The notes under the pieces: model-generated | Database searches by the model: none | What the model saw: the letters and a program-made list of their open reading frames with translations, nothing else | What the model was told of the DNA's origin: nothing | Origin: Chishuiella changwenlii | GTDB lineage: Bacteria > Bacteroidota > Bacteroidia > Flavobacteriales > Weeksellaceae | Assembly: GCF_900142565.1 (NCBI RefSeq) | Contig: NZ_FRBH01000002.1 | Span: 298,368-362,367, forward strand | Direction: 5' to 3' | Length of the DNA stretch: 64,000 nucleotides | Made by a program: the position numbers and the translations under genes | Shown: piece after piece, positions 18,665-29,100 of the stretch | How positions within the stretch are numbered: the stretch's first letter is position 1 | Layout of the letters: every line of letters starts with the position of its first letter

Positions 18665-19672
18665 ATGAAATTGAATAAAGTAAAATTAGGAAATCAAGGA
18701 TTAGTAATTCCAAATATTGGTTTGGGATGTATGGGAATGACAGGTTTTGGAGATGCAGACATGTATGGAAAATCTGACGAGAAAGAAGCAATAGCAACTA
18801 TTCATCGTTCTTTGGAGTTGGGAGGTAATTTTCTAGACACCGCAGATTTATATGGTCCTTTTAAAAATGAACAACTTATAGCAAAAGCTATTGACGGAAA
18901 TCGTGATAAATACATTATTGCAACGAAATTTGGTTGGGAGATTGATGATAACAAACAAGTAACGTGGAGAATTAATGGGAGTAAAGATTATGTAAAAAAA
19001 TCTGTAGAACGTTCCCTTAAGAATCTAAAAACAGATTACATCGATCTTTACTATATGCACCGTCTTGATAAGAATATTCCAATAGAAGAAACAGTTGGAG
19101 CGATGAGTGATTTGGTAAAAGAAGGAAAAATAGGTTACATAGGTTTATCAGAAGTATCATCTGAAACGGTAAAAAGAGCAAATAAAGTTCATCCTATTTC
19201 GGCAGTTCAAAGTGAATATTCATTATTTGAAAGAACGGTGGAAGAAAGAGGTGTTATTCAAACTTTAAATGAATTGGAAATAGGTTTTGTAGCCTACTCG
19301 CCTTTGGGAAGAGGTTTTCTGTCTGGAAATATCAAAACGATTGACGATATACCAGAAAATGATTTTAGAAGAGGAATACCACGTTTTCAAGAAGCTCATT
19401 TTTACAAAAATATTGAATTAGTAAAAGCTATTGAAACTATGGCAAAAGAAAAAGAAATTACACCTTCTCAATTGGCTTTAGCTTGGATTATTAGCAAAGG
19501 AATTATTCCTATTCCAGGAACAAAACGTAGAAAATATTTAGAACAAAATATTGAAGCAAGTACGATTATATTGACTGATTCTGATATTCAGAAATTGGAA
19601 AATATTGTACCTTTAGGAACAGATACTGGCGCAACATATGACGAATTTGGTATGGGACTTTTGGATTACTAA
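18665..19672 (+). CDS. Aldo/keto reductase
   Basis: This 335-aa cytoplasmic NADPH-dependent oxidoreductase is of the AKR13/YakC type. The barrel start is LGNQGLVIPNIGLGCMGMT. The catalytic tetrad appears as Asp in FLDTADLYG, Tyr in ADLYG, Lys in IIATKFG and His in DLYYMHRLD. The C-terminal cofactor site is IPIPGTKRRKYLEQN. An ATG at 18635 would add ten residues, but the promoter-like GAAATTTG begins at 18637 and the family begins at the second Met, so 18665 is used. The AraC gene follows after 54 bases. The substrate is unknown. Confidence 0.88.
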   Translation: MKLNKVKLGNQGLVIPNIGLGCMGMTGFGDADMYGKSDEKEAIATIHRSLELGGNFLDTADLYGPFKNEQLIAKAIDGNRDKYIIATKFGWEIDDNKQVTWRINGSKDYVKKSVERSLKNLKTDYIDLYYMHRLDKNIPIEETVGAMSDLVKEGKIGYIGLSEVSSETVKRANKVHPISAVQSEYSLFERTVEERGVIQTLNELEIGFVAYSPLGRGFLSGNIKTIDDIPENDFRRGIPRFQEAHFYKNIELVKAIETMAKEKEITPSQLALAWIISKGIIPIPGTKRRKYLEQNIEASTIILTDSDIQKLENIVPLGTDTGATYDEFGMGLLDY

Positions 19673-19726
19673 ACTGTCTATTTTTAAAGAATCTCAACAT
19701 AATAATGTTTTAACACCATAAGTAGT

Positions 19727-20623
19727 ATGAACATAATAAAATCTATTTCACAATTTCATAAACTATTATCGCTTCCAGAACCAAAGCATCCTTGGGTTAG
19801 TGTTATTAACCTTTCTGAAAGTGTTTTTATAGAAGACGATGTATGGAAAGGTTTTGTAAGTCAGTATTATTGTGTTGCACTGAAAAGAGAAGCGACAGGT
19901 AAAATAAAATACGGACAACAATATTATGATTATGATAAAGGAGTACTGAGTTTTACAGCTCCAAATCAGATTCAGTATCTAGATTTAGAAACTATTGATT
20001 GTGAGAATAAAGGTTATCTTTTAATTTTTCATGAAGATTTTTTATTAAAACATCGTTTAGCTACTAAAATCTCAAGTTTCGGATTTTTCTCTTATGCAGT
20101 AAATGAAGCTTTACATTTATCGGAAGATGAAGAAAATAATTTATTAGAAATTTTCAATAAAATTGATAGAGAATGTGAACATATAGATCAATATACACAA
20201 GAAATTATTCTGTCTCAAATTGAATTATTATTAAATTATTCAAAACGTTTTTATGAAAGACAATTCATTACAAGGAAAAGTGGTAATCATCAAATCTTAA
20301 CAAAATTTGAAGCCTTTTTAAACAGTTATTTTGATGAAGATTTTTCAGATAAAGGATTATTAACTGTTCATCAAATTGCTGAAGCCATGAATCTTTCTCC
20401 AAATTATTTGAGTGACTTTTTGCGTATTCATACAGGACAAAATACACAGCAACATATTCACGAAAAACTTATTAATAAAGCGAAAGAAGAGCTTTCAACA
20501 ACTCAATTTTCGGTAAGTGAAATTGCTTACAAATTAGGGTTTGAACATTCACAGTCTTTTAGTACACTCTTTAAAAAGAAAACGAGTTTATCTCCTTTAG
20601 AGTTTAGACAGTCATTTAATTAG
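19727..20623 (+). CDS. AraC-family transcriptional regulator
   Basis: This 298-aa protein has an N-terminal cupin-like sensing domain (~20-170) and a C-terminal double helix-turn-helix (~195-298). The latter carries HQIAEAMNLSPNYLSDFLR and SVSEIAYKLGFEHSQSFSTLFKKKTSLSPLEFRQ. It lies directly behind the aldo/keto reductase, and the direct repeat upstream of that gene is its probable site, making this a self-controlled detoxification pair. The inducer may be a reactive aldehyde or electrophile by analogy with other AraC-AKR pairs, but this is inference. Confidence 0.85.
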   Translation: MNIIKSISQFHKLLSLPEPKHPWVSVINLSESVFIEDDVWKGFVSQYYCVALKREATGKIKYGQQYYDYDKGVLSFTAPNQIQYLDLETIDCENKGYLLIFHEDFLLKHRLATKISSFGFFSYAVNEALHLSEDEENNLLEIFNKIDRECEHIDQYTQEIILSQIELLLNYSKRFYERQFITRKSGNHQILTKFEAFLNSYFDEDFSDKGLLTVHQIAEAMNLSPNYLSDFLRIHTGQNTQQHIHEKLINKAKEELSTTQFSVSEIAYKLGFEHSQSFSTLFKKKTSLSPLEFRQSFN

Positions 20624-20626
20624 GTG

Positions 20627-20667
20627 TTCATTTAATAAAATGTAGCTACATTATAAAATATCAAAAG
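20627..20667 (+). repeat. Copy 1 of a 41-bp intergenic direct repeat
   Basis: This stretch matches 22000-22040 at 37 of 41 bases by eye. Both copies run straight into a terminator hairpin. Between the copies lie two orphan minus-strand lipoprotein genes. Confidence 0.6.
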
Positions 20668-20695
20668 CCAGTATTTAGCTGGCTTTTGTTGTTTT
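20662..20695. terminator. Terminator between convergent AraC and lipoprotein genes
   Basis: The stem CAAAAGCCAG / CTGGCTTTTG with a 7-nt loop has T-rich sequence on both strands. Confidence 0.7.
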
Positions 20696-20742
20696 AAAAA
20701 TTAATCTTTTTTGTAGTCACGAGGATAATCTTCGTAAATTAA

Positions 20743-21315
20743 CTATTTACATATTTTAAGATTTTCTCTAGCTTTTTTTGAACTAATTCCTTTTCCTAAA
20801 GTTTCAATATATATTTTTTTACCAACTTTATTAGTAAGCTGTTTTTCAAGAATTTTTATTCTCTTTTTTTCAATATTCCCATTAAAATGAACAAACTCAA
20901 AATTATTAATCTTTAAAATGTTCTTATCTGTAAAGTATGCTGTATCAATATTTATTAAAAGAAAGTAAGAATTTTCAGTATACATATATTTTTTATTATC
21001 TAAACTACTTGTGTAAGAGTAAATTATCTTATTATGCATATTTGTTGAAACTGAGACCTTTGTAGTGTCTTTTAAAATAATTGAAGTATTCAATTTATTA
21101 TTGTTTCTTTTATTAAGAAAACTCCAATTTCCTTTTTGTCCCATTTTATTGCATCCATACACATCTTTTAGGATAAATGTAGAATCTTTAAAAAACATAA
21201 TTTCAATATCGTGTTCTTTACTTTCGTTTATATATACATATCTCTTATTTGTAAAATTAGAACTACATGAAACTAATAATAAGATACTTAAAAATAGAAA
21301 AGTATAATATTTCAT
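20743..21315 (-). CDS. Hypothetical lipoprotein
   Basis: This 190-aa protein starts at the ATG at 21315; an upstream GTG at 21330 gives a poorer signal peptide. The N-terminus MKYYTFLFLSILLLVSC is a lipoprotein signal with Cys17. The remaining ~170 residues are polar, Lys/Asn-rich and mostly beta by appearance. They include a KDSTFILKDVYGCNKMGQKGNW segment reminiscent of small META/lipocalin-like lipoproteins. I do not recognise a family. It sits in an accessory patch with another small lipoprotein, bounded by 41-bp direct repeats. Confidence 0.55.
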   Translation of the reverse strand: MKYYTFLFLSILLLVSCSSNFTNKRYVYINESKEHDIEIMFFKDSTFILKDVYGCNKMGQKGNWSFLNKRNNNKLNTSIILKDTTKVSVSTNMHNKIIYSYTSSLDNKKYMYTENSYFLLINIDTAYFTDKNILKINNFEFVHFNGNIEKKRIKILEKQLTNKVGKKIYIETLGKGISSKKARENLKICK

Positions 21316-21448
21316 AAAACAATTTTGCACTATTTAGTTAATTATTGATTTCTTTTTCTATTTGTTTTTTACCAATTTATAATTCTTTTGGCTCCGCTAG
21401 AATTTGACTGAGTGAAATAATTGTTTTTATAAAAAATGTATTTAATCG

Positions 21449-21925
21449 TTAATCTTTTATTTTCATCTTCAAATGATTTAAAAATATAGCATTCACATGT
21501 TTATCTAAAAAAGAATATTTATTCTTAAATTTTTCAAAACCTATTTTATCATACTCCTTAATTAAAGTATTATCAATTGAAAAAGAATTAATCATTGCAA
21601 TTGTATGAAATTTTTCTTCATCAATTATTAGTTCTTTATCTATTATTTTCTGAATAAAATTTTTTAATGGATAGTTTTTATATTCATCTTTATCATGTAA
21701 GTAGAATAAACTATAAATTGGAGTTTGAATTACTGAATCATTTTTTGAATAAACATATATATCAGCAGATTCTATACCTAATGCTACATATACATCTCCA
21801 TTTGTTTTAGTTTTTTCATACAACTCATAAGCCGAGATTATCTGGTCTATTAAATTATTTTTTGACTTAGTTAAAGAACATGAAAAAATAAAGGGTATTA
21901 TAAAAATAACTAACAAATTCTTCAT
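21449..21925 (-). CDS. Hypothetical lipoprotein
   Basis: This 158-aa protein has a signal peptide and lipobox (FIFSC, Cys16). The rest is Lys/Asp-rich with no recognisable family. Segments such as ADIYVYSKNDSV suggest a compact mixed alpha/beta fold. The gene stands alone, separated from its neighbours by ~120 and ~190 bases of noncoding sequence. Together with the upstream lipoprotein it fills the interval between two near-identical intergenic repeats, suggesting a recently inserted accessory patch. Confidence 0.5.
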   Translation of the reverse strand: MKNLLVIFIIPFIFSCSLTKSKNNLIDQIISAYELYEKTKTNGDVYVALGIESADIYVYSKNDSVIQTPIYSLFYLHDKDEYKNYPLKNFIQKIIDKELIIDEEKFHTIAMINSFSIDNTLIKEYDKIGFEKFKNKYSFLDKHVNAIFLNHLKMKIKD

Positions 21926-21999
21926 ATTATGTTTTTCTTTTTTTGCACATTAATGTATCCTGTTGCTGTAGTTGTTATAATCTCTCTTATGACAAAATT

Positions 22000-22040
22000 T
22001 TCATTTAATTAAATGTAGCAACTTTATAAAATAACAAAAG
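22000..22040 (+). repeat. Copy 2 of a 41-bp intergenic direct repeat
   Basis: This is the partner of 20627-20667 in the same orientation, with four mismatches, and likewise precedes a strong hairpin. Confidence 0.6.
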
Positions 22041-22063
22041 GCAAACCAACGTTTGCCTTTTGT
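22034..22063 (-). terminator. Terminator of the RHS cassette
   Basis: A 13-bp perfect stem (ACAAAAGGCAAAC / GTTTGCCTTTTGT) with a 4-nt loop lies ~55 bases beyond the last gene of the minus-strand RHS operon. Confidence 0.7.
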
Positions 22064-22118
22064 GGTATTGTGAACATTGGGTTGAAATAATACGGTTATA
22101 ACATTCTCCGTTATACTA

Positions 22119-22604
22119 CTAATGTGGATAAAAACATCCAGTATTAGGACTTAATTCAATAATTTCATACAATACATTATCAATATCTACATATTTTTCG
22201 TAATCTCCTTTGTACTCGTAATTAGTATTGTTTTTTATCTCTGTAAATTTTGAACAATCTGTTTTATCAGTAATAGTATTTGTTCTATAGTAACTATTAA
22301 ATGCCTCAGGAATATCATTTATACATATCTTTTTCAACGTAATAGTGTATATAGTATTTTCTTTTAAATGACAATTATAGAAAATACCTCGATTTATAAT
22401 TTGTGCATTACTTTGTTTAAAAGGAACTTTGACATTCATTCTCAAAGTGTCTTCACTCTTTATAAATACGAGTTCATTATTTACAAAACTTTTGTTTTTA
22501 GTTTCCTTGTATTGATGATCAACATAACGTAATGTCATTTTTTCTTGTGCTTTACAGTTGAAGAACAAAAAGAACATTATTCCATATAATATTAATAGTC
22601 TCAT
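22119..22604 (-). CDS. Small exported protein coupled to the RHS gene; candidate immunity protein
   Basis: This 161-aa protein has an N-terminal hydrophobic signal (MRLLILYGIMFFLFFNC), possibly a lipobox with Cys17. The rest carries five more cysteines (Cys79, 93, 116, 157 and others nearby) and no family I recognise. Its start overlaps the stop of the large RHS protein by 4 bases (ATGA), so translation is coupled. In polymorphic-toxin loci a small gene placed immediately 3' of a toxin with a variable C-terminus usually encodes the cognate immunity protein. A lipoprotein immunity would fit a toxin acting in the envelope. This is inference from position only. Confidence 0.5.
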   Translation of the reverse strand: MRLLILYGIMFFLFFNCKAQEKMTLRYVDHQYKETKNKSFVNNELVFIKSEDTLRMNVKVPFKQSNAQIINRGIFYNCHLKENTIYTITLKKICINDIPEAFNSYYRTNTITDKTDCSKFTEIKNNTNYEYKGDYEKYVDIDNVLYEIIELSPNTGCFYPH

Positions 22605-25600
22605 GGTAATTTTTTTACAGATTTTAATTCTCCAGTTGGGCTTGATGTAATTTCTGTAGAAGGTATGTTAACCCCTCCGATATTTACTGTGGTTTGTTTT
22701 GTTGTAGATGTAGCTCCTTGTTGTAATTCAAACTTATTAGTAGAATTATAATCATATATAACAGTTTGGAAACCATTTGAAGCAGCTCCTGTCGCAAAAT
22801 CAGTTCTTGTAGTAATCGAGCTATCTCCAACCAATTCACCATAGATTTTACCTTCTACACCTAAACTTGCTGCATGAGCAGGAGTAAAACCTCCAGATTC
22901 CTGAATTTCATTTATAAAATGCCCTATTGCCGCTCCTTGTAAAGCTGTACTTGCATCACCTAATTTTTTCAAATCAGTAACATCTATCTTCATTTCATTA
23001 TAACTATCTATAAATACTCCCTTATCATCTCCTTTCCCTCCAGTTAATCCAATATTATATGTTGTTGAAGAATTTATTCCATTATCTATTACCTTAGCTA
23101 ATTCTGCGGATTTAGTTCCTGTAAAGTTCGCATCAGCTCCATTATTTTGTAATTTACCAGAAGAATTTATAGAATAATTGTTACCAGTTGAAGCTTTAAG
23201 CATTCCAAGATATGCATCTTGCTCTTTTTTAGTTCCGCTTAAAATAATATCACTTGGCGCCATCCCATCAGGATCTATGAAACGAATAGGATTATTAAAC
23301 GCATAGTTGTAAGGTGAATGACGTCTCATTTTCTCTGCCATTGGATCAATATTAAACCAACGTCCTAAAGCAGGATCATAATTACGAGCACCGTAATCGT
23401 AAAGATTAATGTCTAAATCTGTTTGCAACTCTTTTCCGTTGTATTTATAGTTATAAGTTTTTCTACCATTCGAAGGATTATCTTGTATTCCTATAGATGC
23501 TATTGTTACAGGTTCTTCTGGGAAAGGAGTAAATCCTCCTCCTGGAGGATCAACAGGTAGAGTATCGTCCATATCATAATCAATAGGTCTACGATATCCA
23601 TAACCTGTATGTTTTAATCCGAACGGATAATAATTATTATCTTCCAAAATAGTTAAATTTCCAGTAAGACCTCCTTCATAAGTTAAACGTACATTTCCTA
23701 AATGATCTGTATAATTGTAAACATAGTTAAACTTTGATCCGTTTTTAACATTTACATAACCTTCTGCTGTTGGAAAAAATTGAAGAACTCTTTTTTGATT
23801 TCCTAATTCAAATAATTCCTCTTCGTACTGAAAACCATTTGCATAATATGTAACAGTTACAATATTATTATTGGTAACAGTTTTCTTTAATTTTATTCCG
23901 CTCGCATCATAAAGATAATTAATTTTTTTTGAAGCATTCCAAAGTACTTCTGTAGGTAAATTTAAATCATTATAAGTTATTTTCGTAATACCTTTGTTTA
24001 AATCTTGAACTAAATTACCATTACTATCATAATTATAATCGTTTCCTGATGAGTTTCCATCTTTAAAACCTTTTTGTTCTGTAGTTGTATCAGTTACACT
24101 TAATAATTTATTAGAATTAGTTTGATAATCATAAACTAAATTATCAATCCAAACAGGATTACTTGATAAATCTTGGCTTCCAGAACGAATTATTCCAAGA
24201 ATATTTCCATTTTTGTCATATCCTATTACTTCTTCATTATGAGCATTAAGAACTTCATTTTCACCTTTTATAGATTCTGCTTTCAATAATCTATTCAAGT
24301 TATCATAATTATATCCATAACTTCTTACTTTATTCTCTAAAGAATTTTTCCAAAGAATCTCAGTAATATTTCCATTGTGCAAAGTTCTAAATTTAGATTT
24401 TGTTTTTTTATCATAATTTAAACGTAAAGCAAATAAGTCTTTAAAAGTACCTGTTTCTTCAGCATCAATATTATTAATATCTGTTAACCAACCACGAATA
24501 TTGTATTTATAATCTACGATTTGTAGATAATCTGAATAATTATTACTCCCTACTTTTTTACTTTCTAATTGATTGATTTCATTGTAATTATTAGATGAGA
24601 TTCTCTGTGTAGGACCACCATTTATTTGGTGTGTTTGTGATTTTAATAACTCATTATCATAATAATCAAAAACTTCATTAATCGTTATTTCAGGAGTATT
24701 TATATCATCTAACTTATGTCTGGTAACTGTATTTAAAACTTTTCCTCTAAAATCTAAAGAAGAGGAAGTTGTTTGAAAACCATCTAAGTAATTTTCTAAA
24801 TGAGTTGTTACAGGACGTACATATTCTGTATCGTAAAAAGTATAAGACTTATTCCATGTTGTTGTACCTAAAACATTAGTTAATGTCGCTACTGCTAATC
24901 CTTTTGTTCTTGTGTCATTTTCACCTATAAGCTCTTGACCTGCTATTAAAGAACCAGCAACCATCTCTAAACTTTCGTAATTATCGTAATAATTAACGGT
25001 TTGTACAGTTAAACTACCATTAGGAAATTGTTCATTTGTATAATAAATAGTTGTACCATTATTGCTATAAACAGTTGAAGTTCTTTCTTCATTATTAGGT
25101 GTTCTTTTATTATTTAATGCAGATTGCATGGCACTTCTAGTAGCAGTGTTTTTAAAGAAACCAGAATAAACAATGCGTCCAAATTTATCATACTTAAAGA
25201 ATGTCCAACCTTTGTTAATTGCTGAACGTTGATTGGCATCTTGTTGTAGAGTTAAACGATCTTGCGTATCATAAACCATGAATTCTCTTCCTTTTCCTGG
25301 AAGTTGCTTTTCAACTAATCTGTTTTTATCATCGTATTGGTATTGGTAACCTAATTCAGCTAAGTTATCTATGTAATTTCCAACCTCTATTAATTTTGGA
25401 GGAAGTACATACGTTAAATTTCCATAAACATCATACACATAATACGTATCGTGTCTACCAGATGAATTACCTGTTACAACAGGAATATCAATTCGTTTTA
25501 AAACTACTCTTCCTTCTTGGTCTTTAAACTCCTCAATAGGTTGTTTATTTTCATCTGTGGTAACCGTTTTATAAAGCGTATTAGGTAGATAACTTCCATT

Positions 25601-26140
25601 TGGAACTAAACTTGGGACAAGAGTTAATGAAAGTGAAACATCAAAACGAAGAACCTCGTCTGTGATATTTGATTCATAAGAAAATCCTATTTCATGATTT
25701 GAACCTTTTTTCCATGATTCACCAGGTGCAGCTTGGAAAAGGACGCGATTAAGAGGAGAATTCTCAAATGTTTTTTGAGAATATGGTGTTGTATCTCCCG
25801 TTAAAGTATTGTAAAAAGAGGTTCCATTAGTTTGCGGACTAATTTGGTTGGAACCATCTGTAGCAGGAAAAGGTAAAAACTCCTTCTCTTGGCGTCCAAA
25901 TCCATCATAATCAAAAGGAGTTATAATTGTTTTTCCAGTAGGAGAGCCAGCAACTTGTAAAGCCTGTTTTTCTCTACCTAGACCATCAAAATAAACAACA
26001 GTTTCTTTTTTCTTAGAGCAATCCTCTTTTAAACATTCAATTGTACGAACAAAGTTTTCTGTTGTTGTTTGAGCAGATATTGTACTTGTAAAACTTAAAG
26101 CCAAACTAGTACTATAAATAATTTTATAAAAGTGTTTCAT
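22601..26140 (-). CDS. RHS-repeat protein (DUF6443-type) with variable C-terminal domain
   Basis: This 1179-aa exported protein has a signal peptide (~1-24), then a Bacteroidota-type N-terminus (YFDGLGREKQALQVAGSPTG) and many YD repeats such as YDYDGFGRQ and YNYDSNGNLV. The RHS-associated core (~900-959) includes LYDYGARNYDPALGRWF and ends NPIRFIDPDGM. After residue 960 comes a ~220-aa domain unlike the shell. It contains H1074-x3-E1078, H1089 and E1096, which might be metal ligands. The core normally marks the autocleavage point and the start of an effector. The protein could equally be a surface adhesin. It is the third gene of a four-gene cassette, 11 bases after the previous one. Confidence 0.8.
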   Translation of the reverse strand: MKHFYKIIYSTSLALSFTSTISAQTTTENFVRTIECLKEDCSKKKETVVYFDGLGREKQALQVAGSPTGKTIITPFDYDGFGRQEKEFLPFPATDGSNQISPQTNGTSFYNTLTGDTTPYSQKTFENSPLNRVLFQAAPGESWKKGSNHEIGFSYESNITDEVLRFDVSLSLTLVPSLVPNGSYLPNTLYKTVTTDENKQPIEEFKDQEGRVVLKRIDIPVVTGNSSGRHDTYYVYDVYGNLTYVLPPKLIEVGNYIDNLAELGYQYQYDDKNRLVEKQLPGKGREFMVYDTQDRLTLQQDANQRSAINKGWTFFKYDKFGRIVYSGFFKNTATRSAMQSALNNKRTPNNEERTSTVYSNNGTTIYYTNEQFPNGSLTVQTVNYYDNYESLEMVAGSLIAGQELIGENDTRTKGLAVATLTNVLGTTTWNKSYTFYDTEYVRPVTTHLENYLDGFQTTSSSLDFRGKVLNTVTRHKLDDINTPEITINEVFDYYDNELLKSQTHQINGGPTQRISSNNYNEINQLESKKVGSNNYSDYLQIVDYKYNIRGWLTDINNIDAEETGTFKDLFALRLNYDKKTKSKFRTLHNGNITEILWKNSLENKVRSYGYNYDNLNRLLKAESIKGENEVLNAHNEEVIGYDKNGNILGIIRSGSQDLSSNPVWIDNLVYDYQTNSNKLLSVTDTTTEQKGFKDGNSSGNDYNYDSNGNLVQDLNKGITKITYNDLNLPTEVLWNASKKINYLYDASGIKLKKTVTNNNIVTVTYYANGFQYEEELFELGNQKRVLQFFPTAEGYVNVKNGSKFNYVYNYTDHLGNVRLTYEGGLTGNLTILEDNNYYPFGLKHTGYGYRRPIDYDMDDTLPVDPPGGGFTPFPEEPVTIASIGIQDNPSNGRKTYNYKYNGKELQTDLDINLYDYGARNYDPALGRWFNIDPMAEKMRRHSPYNYAFNNPIRFIDPDGMAPSDIILSGTKKEQDAYLGMLKASTGNNYSINSSGKLQNNGADANFTGTKSAELAKVIDNGINSSTTYNIGLTGGKGDDKGVFIDSYNEMKIDVTDLKKLGDASTALQGAAIGHFINEIQESGGFTPAHAASLGVEGKIYGELVGDSSITTRTDFATGAASNGFQTVIYDYNSTNKFELQQGATSTTKQTTVNIGGVNIPSTEITSSPTGELKSVKKLP

Positions 26141-26151
26141 TTAAATTTAGC

Positions 26152-29100
26152 TTAAGGTTTATAGTTGTATTGAAATGTTTTTAAAACTTCGTTTTTATCG
26201 TTTTTAATTTCTTCTAAACGATTTGCAGAATCATACGTATAATTTTCTGAAATTCCATTTGGTCCTGTAATCTGTGTAACACCTACTAATGGTTTGTAAA
26301 CATAAGTTGTAATCATTGCATTTGGTAAAGCTGTACGTAAACCACTAAACGAATCTTTAGTTAGACTTCCATTGTTACTTAAATTTTGTAAATCAGTAAC
26401 AAATTGTTCCACTGCAGAATAGTTAGTTCCTTCTATTTTAGCAATAGGATATTGAGTATTATATCCCCAAATAATAGCAACAGGAAGACCATTTTCTACT
26501 GTATATTGTGTTATATTTCCTTTAGCGTCGTAACTATTATACACTATTTTACGATCAGTAGTTCTATTTAATTCAATACCATTACCTTTTTTCTGAAAAA
26601 CAGCAGATTTTTGTAAGATTCCATAAAATTCATTGTATTGATTATGAACTTCTGATACATACGTATTTCCAACTTTTTGTTTAACAATAATAGGCTCTGC
26701 AATACGATTTTCATTAACTAAACGATTCATTTTAGTACTTTCAACATAACCAGTTGTTAAATCAGGTGGATATTTGTATTCTGTTGTTAGTACTTCTCCT
26801 TTACTATTTTTTGTAGTCTGTTTTGTTAATTGTGTATGATTTTCACTATCGTGGATGTAGTTAATTTCAGTTACAATAGGCTCATTATTCTCAAAATATT
26901 CTGTTGTTGTGGTTTTAGATAAATTATAATTATGAGAAATTGATTTATATTGATATGCATTGTAAAATATCGACATGTTATCTTGTGTATGATATGGAAA
27001 ATCATCACCAATTTTTGTACAAAGCTTATAACCATATGAGGAGTTATTAATATCATCAGCTGTACATTGATGTAAATGCATTCCTACAGGACCATCTGGT
27101 TTACTGTTTTCACGAGATATAATGTTATTTACTTCTATTTTTTTATTCTCATTATAAAAATATTCAAATCTAGTATCTTTCAGAGTTTTTAAATTTTTAT
27201 TAAAAATTAAATTTTGTTTTTCTATACCATTATCCCAACCAGTATTTGAATATTGAGCTTCGTTGCTGTCAGTTCCAGCATAATGAGCTGCAACAGCATC
27301 TCTATTTATAATGAATTCTTTCTGTTCTCCACCATTTTCAAAATTATCTCCTCCAAAACTTTTTGATACAAATTTGTACTGAATATGACTTCCTTCATTT
27401 CCTGCTAATGGTATTAAACTACTTGATCCTATACTATATGTTTCATAAGGTGTGTACATTCCTGGCAGTGTAGGTCCAGAAGTACTTGGACTTGAGCAAT
27501 AAGACAGTTTCGTTGATTTTTTTATAAAATATGGGTTATATCCTAGTTCTCCTGATGATTTTGTTAAATCGGATGTTTTTGCATAATGATATCTAACTGT
27601 ATTAGTATGATTATCTGAAATGTTTTGGATACTTTTTACTCTATTTCCTCCAGTTAATATATTGGTGAAATTTTCAATTGGATTTTGTTTGTAATATTTT
27701 ATATATGCAAATCCTCTTGAACATGATGGAGATAATCCTGAAACTTCTAAAATATAATTTTGTCCTTTTTGTAAATTAGCATAATAGGTTCCATTAAGAT
27801 TTTTTGTTATTGTGATACTGTAAAATGGTATAGATATTGGATTAGTAGAATTATTAATACCAATTGGAGTTCCATTTTGACTAAGTAATCTAACATTCAT
27901 TCTTTGACGATTTGTGTCATCTGCATCTCTACATTCCACAGAATTATCATCAAATTTCACTTCTAAATAAATTTCTACTTTTTGATCAACAGGAGAGCTA
28001 AAGGTTAAATTTTTATTTCCAATTCCTGAAATTCCGGAATAGACATTTAAATAATCTACTTCTTTTATAGGTAGAGTGGTTTGCTTTCCGTAATAACTAT
28101 TATTTTCATATTCAATTTTAGAAGTTCCTTTAGTTGGATATTTTATTTCTGTAATTAAACCAATTTTTGATTTAATTTCACTTAACTGTCTATTAGATTT
28201 TGGATAATTTAAATACTCAAAATTTTCAACACTTGGGACAAGAGTTGTCCCATTTCCATCATTATAATATCCCCAATAATCTTGAGCTAAAGTTAATCTT
28301 TTAGGAAGTAAATTAGGATTATCGTATGTAAAAGAATATTTCTTAGTTTTATCTAAATAATTTAAATCTTTTAAAAATACACGATGATTAGCTGTAATAA
28401 GATAATCTAAATTAATGTCTTCTATTAAGTAATCACCAATTTGATACTTTATTCTTTTTAAATAATTTGTTCTATTTTCTGTATCAAAAAATAAGTTAGC
28501 ATATTCAAAAGATATTACAGAATTGTCTTTATTATTAGTAATTTGTTTAATTCTATATGTACTTGTCTGCATTCTTGTCTGCATCATAGGAGATAATCCT
28601 TTTACACTTTTAGAAGAACATCCATTAGGCACATTATATGAATTAAGTAAGAATTCATAACTTTGAGATTGATCTGTTGTATATTCTAAGAATTCTGATT
28701 CATATGAAATTGAGACGATGTATCCATTTTTATCTTCAATTTTTGTTAAATAAAACGCAGAATTTCCATTATAATTTCGCATAGACCAACCTGCACCTAT
28801 ACTTCTTGTTGTTGTACTTTCTACTAAATCAAAAGTATATTTAGTTCCATTTAAATCTTTTACTGTAAAAGATTTATTTGCAAGGTTTATTAAATAATCA
28901 CTTTGTTTAGCTTCAAGTATTTTGTTGTCATTTATAACAAATTGCGTAGAATAGATTCCGCTAATATTAAGTCTATACAAATCTCTTTCAGTATTTATAA
29001 CATCTTCTCCAGCAGCATCTTGTATAAATCTATTTTTAAAAGAGGTTGGAGCATTATCTGCTAATACTGTAAAATCAAAATAGGAATCATTTAATCCTCT

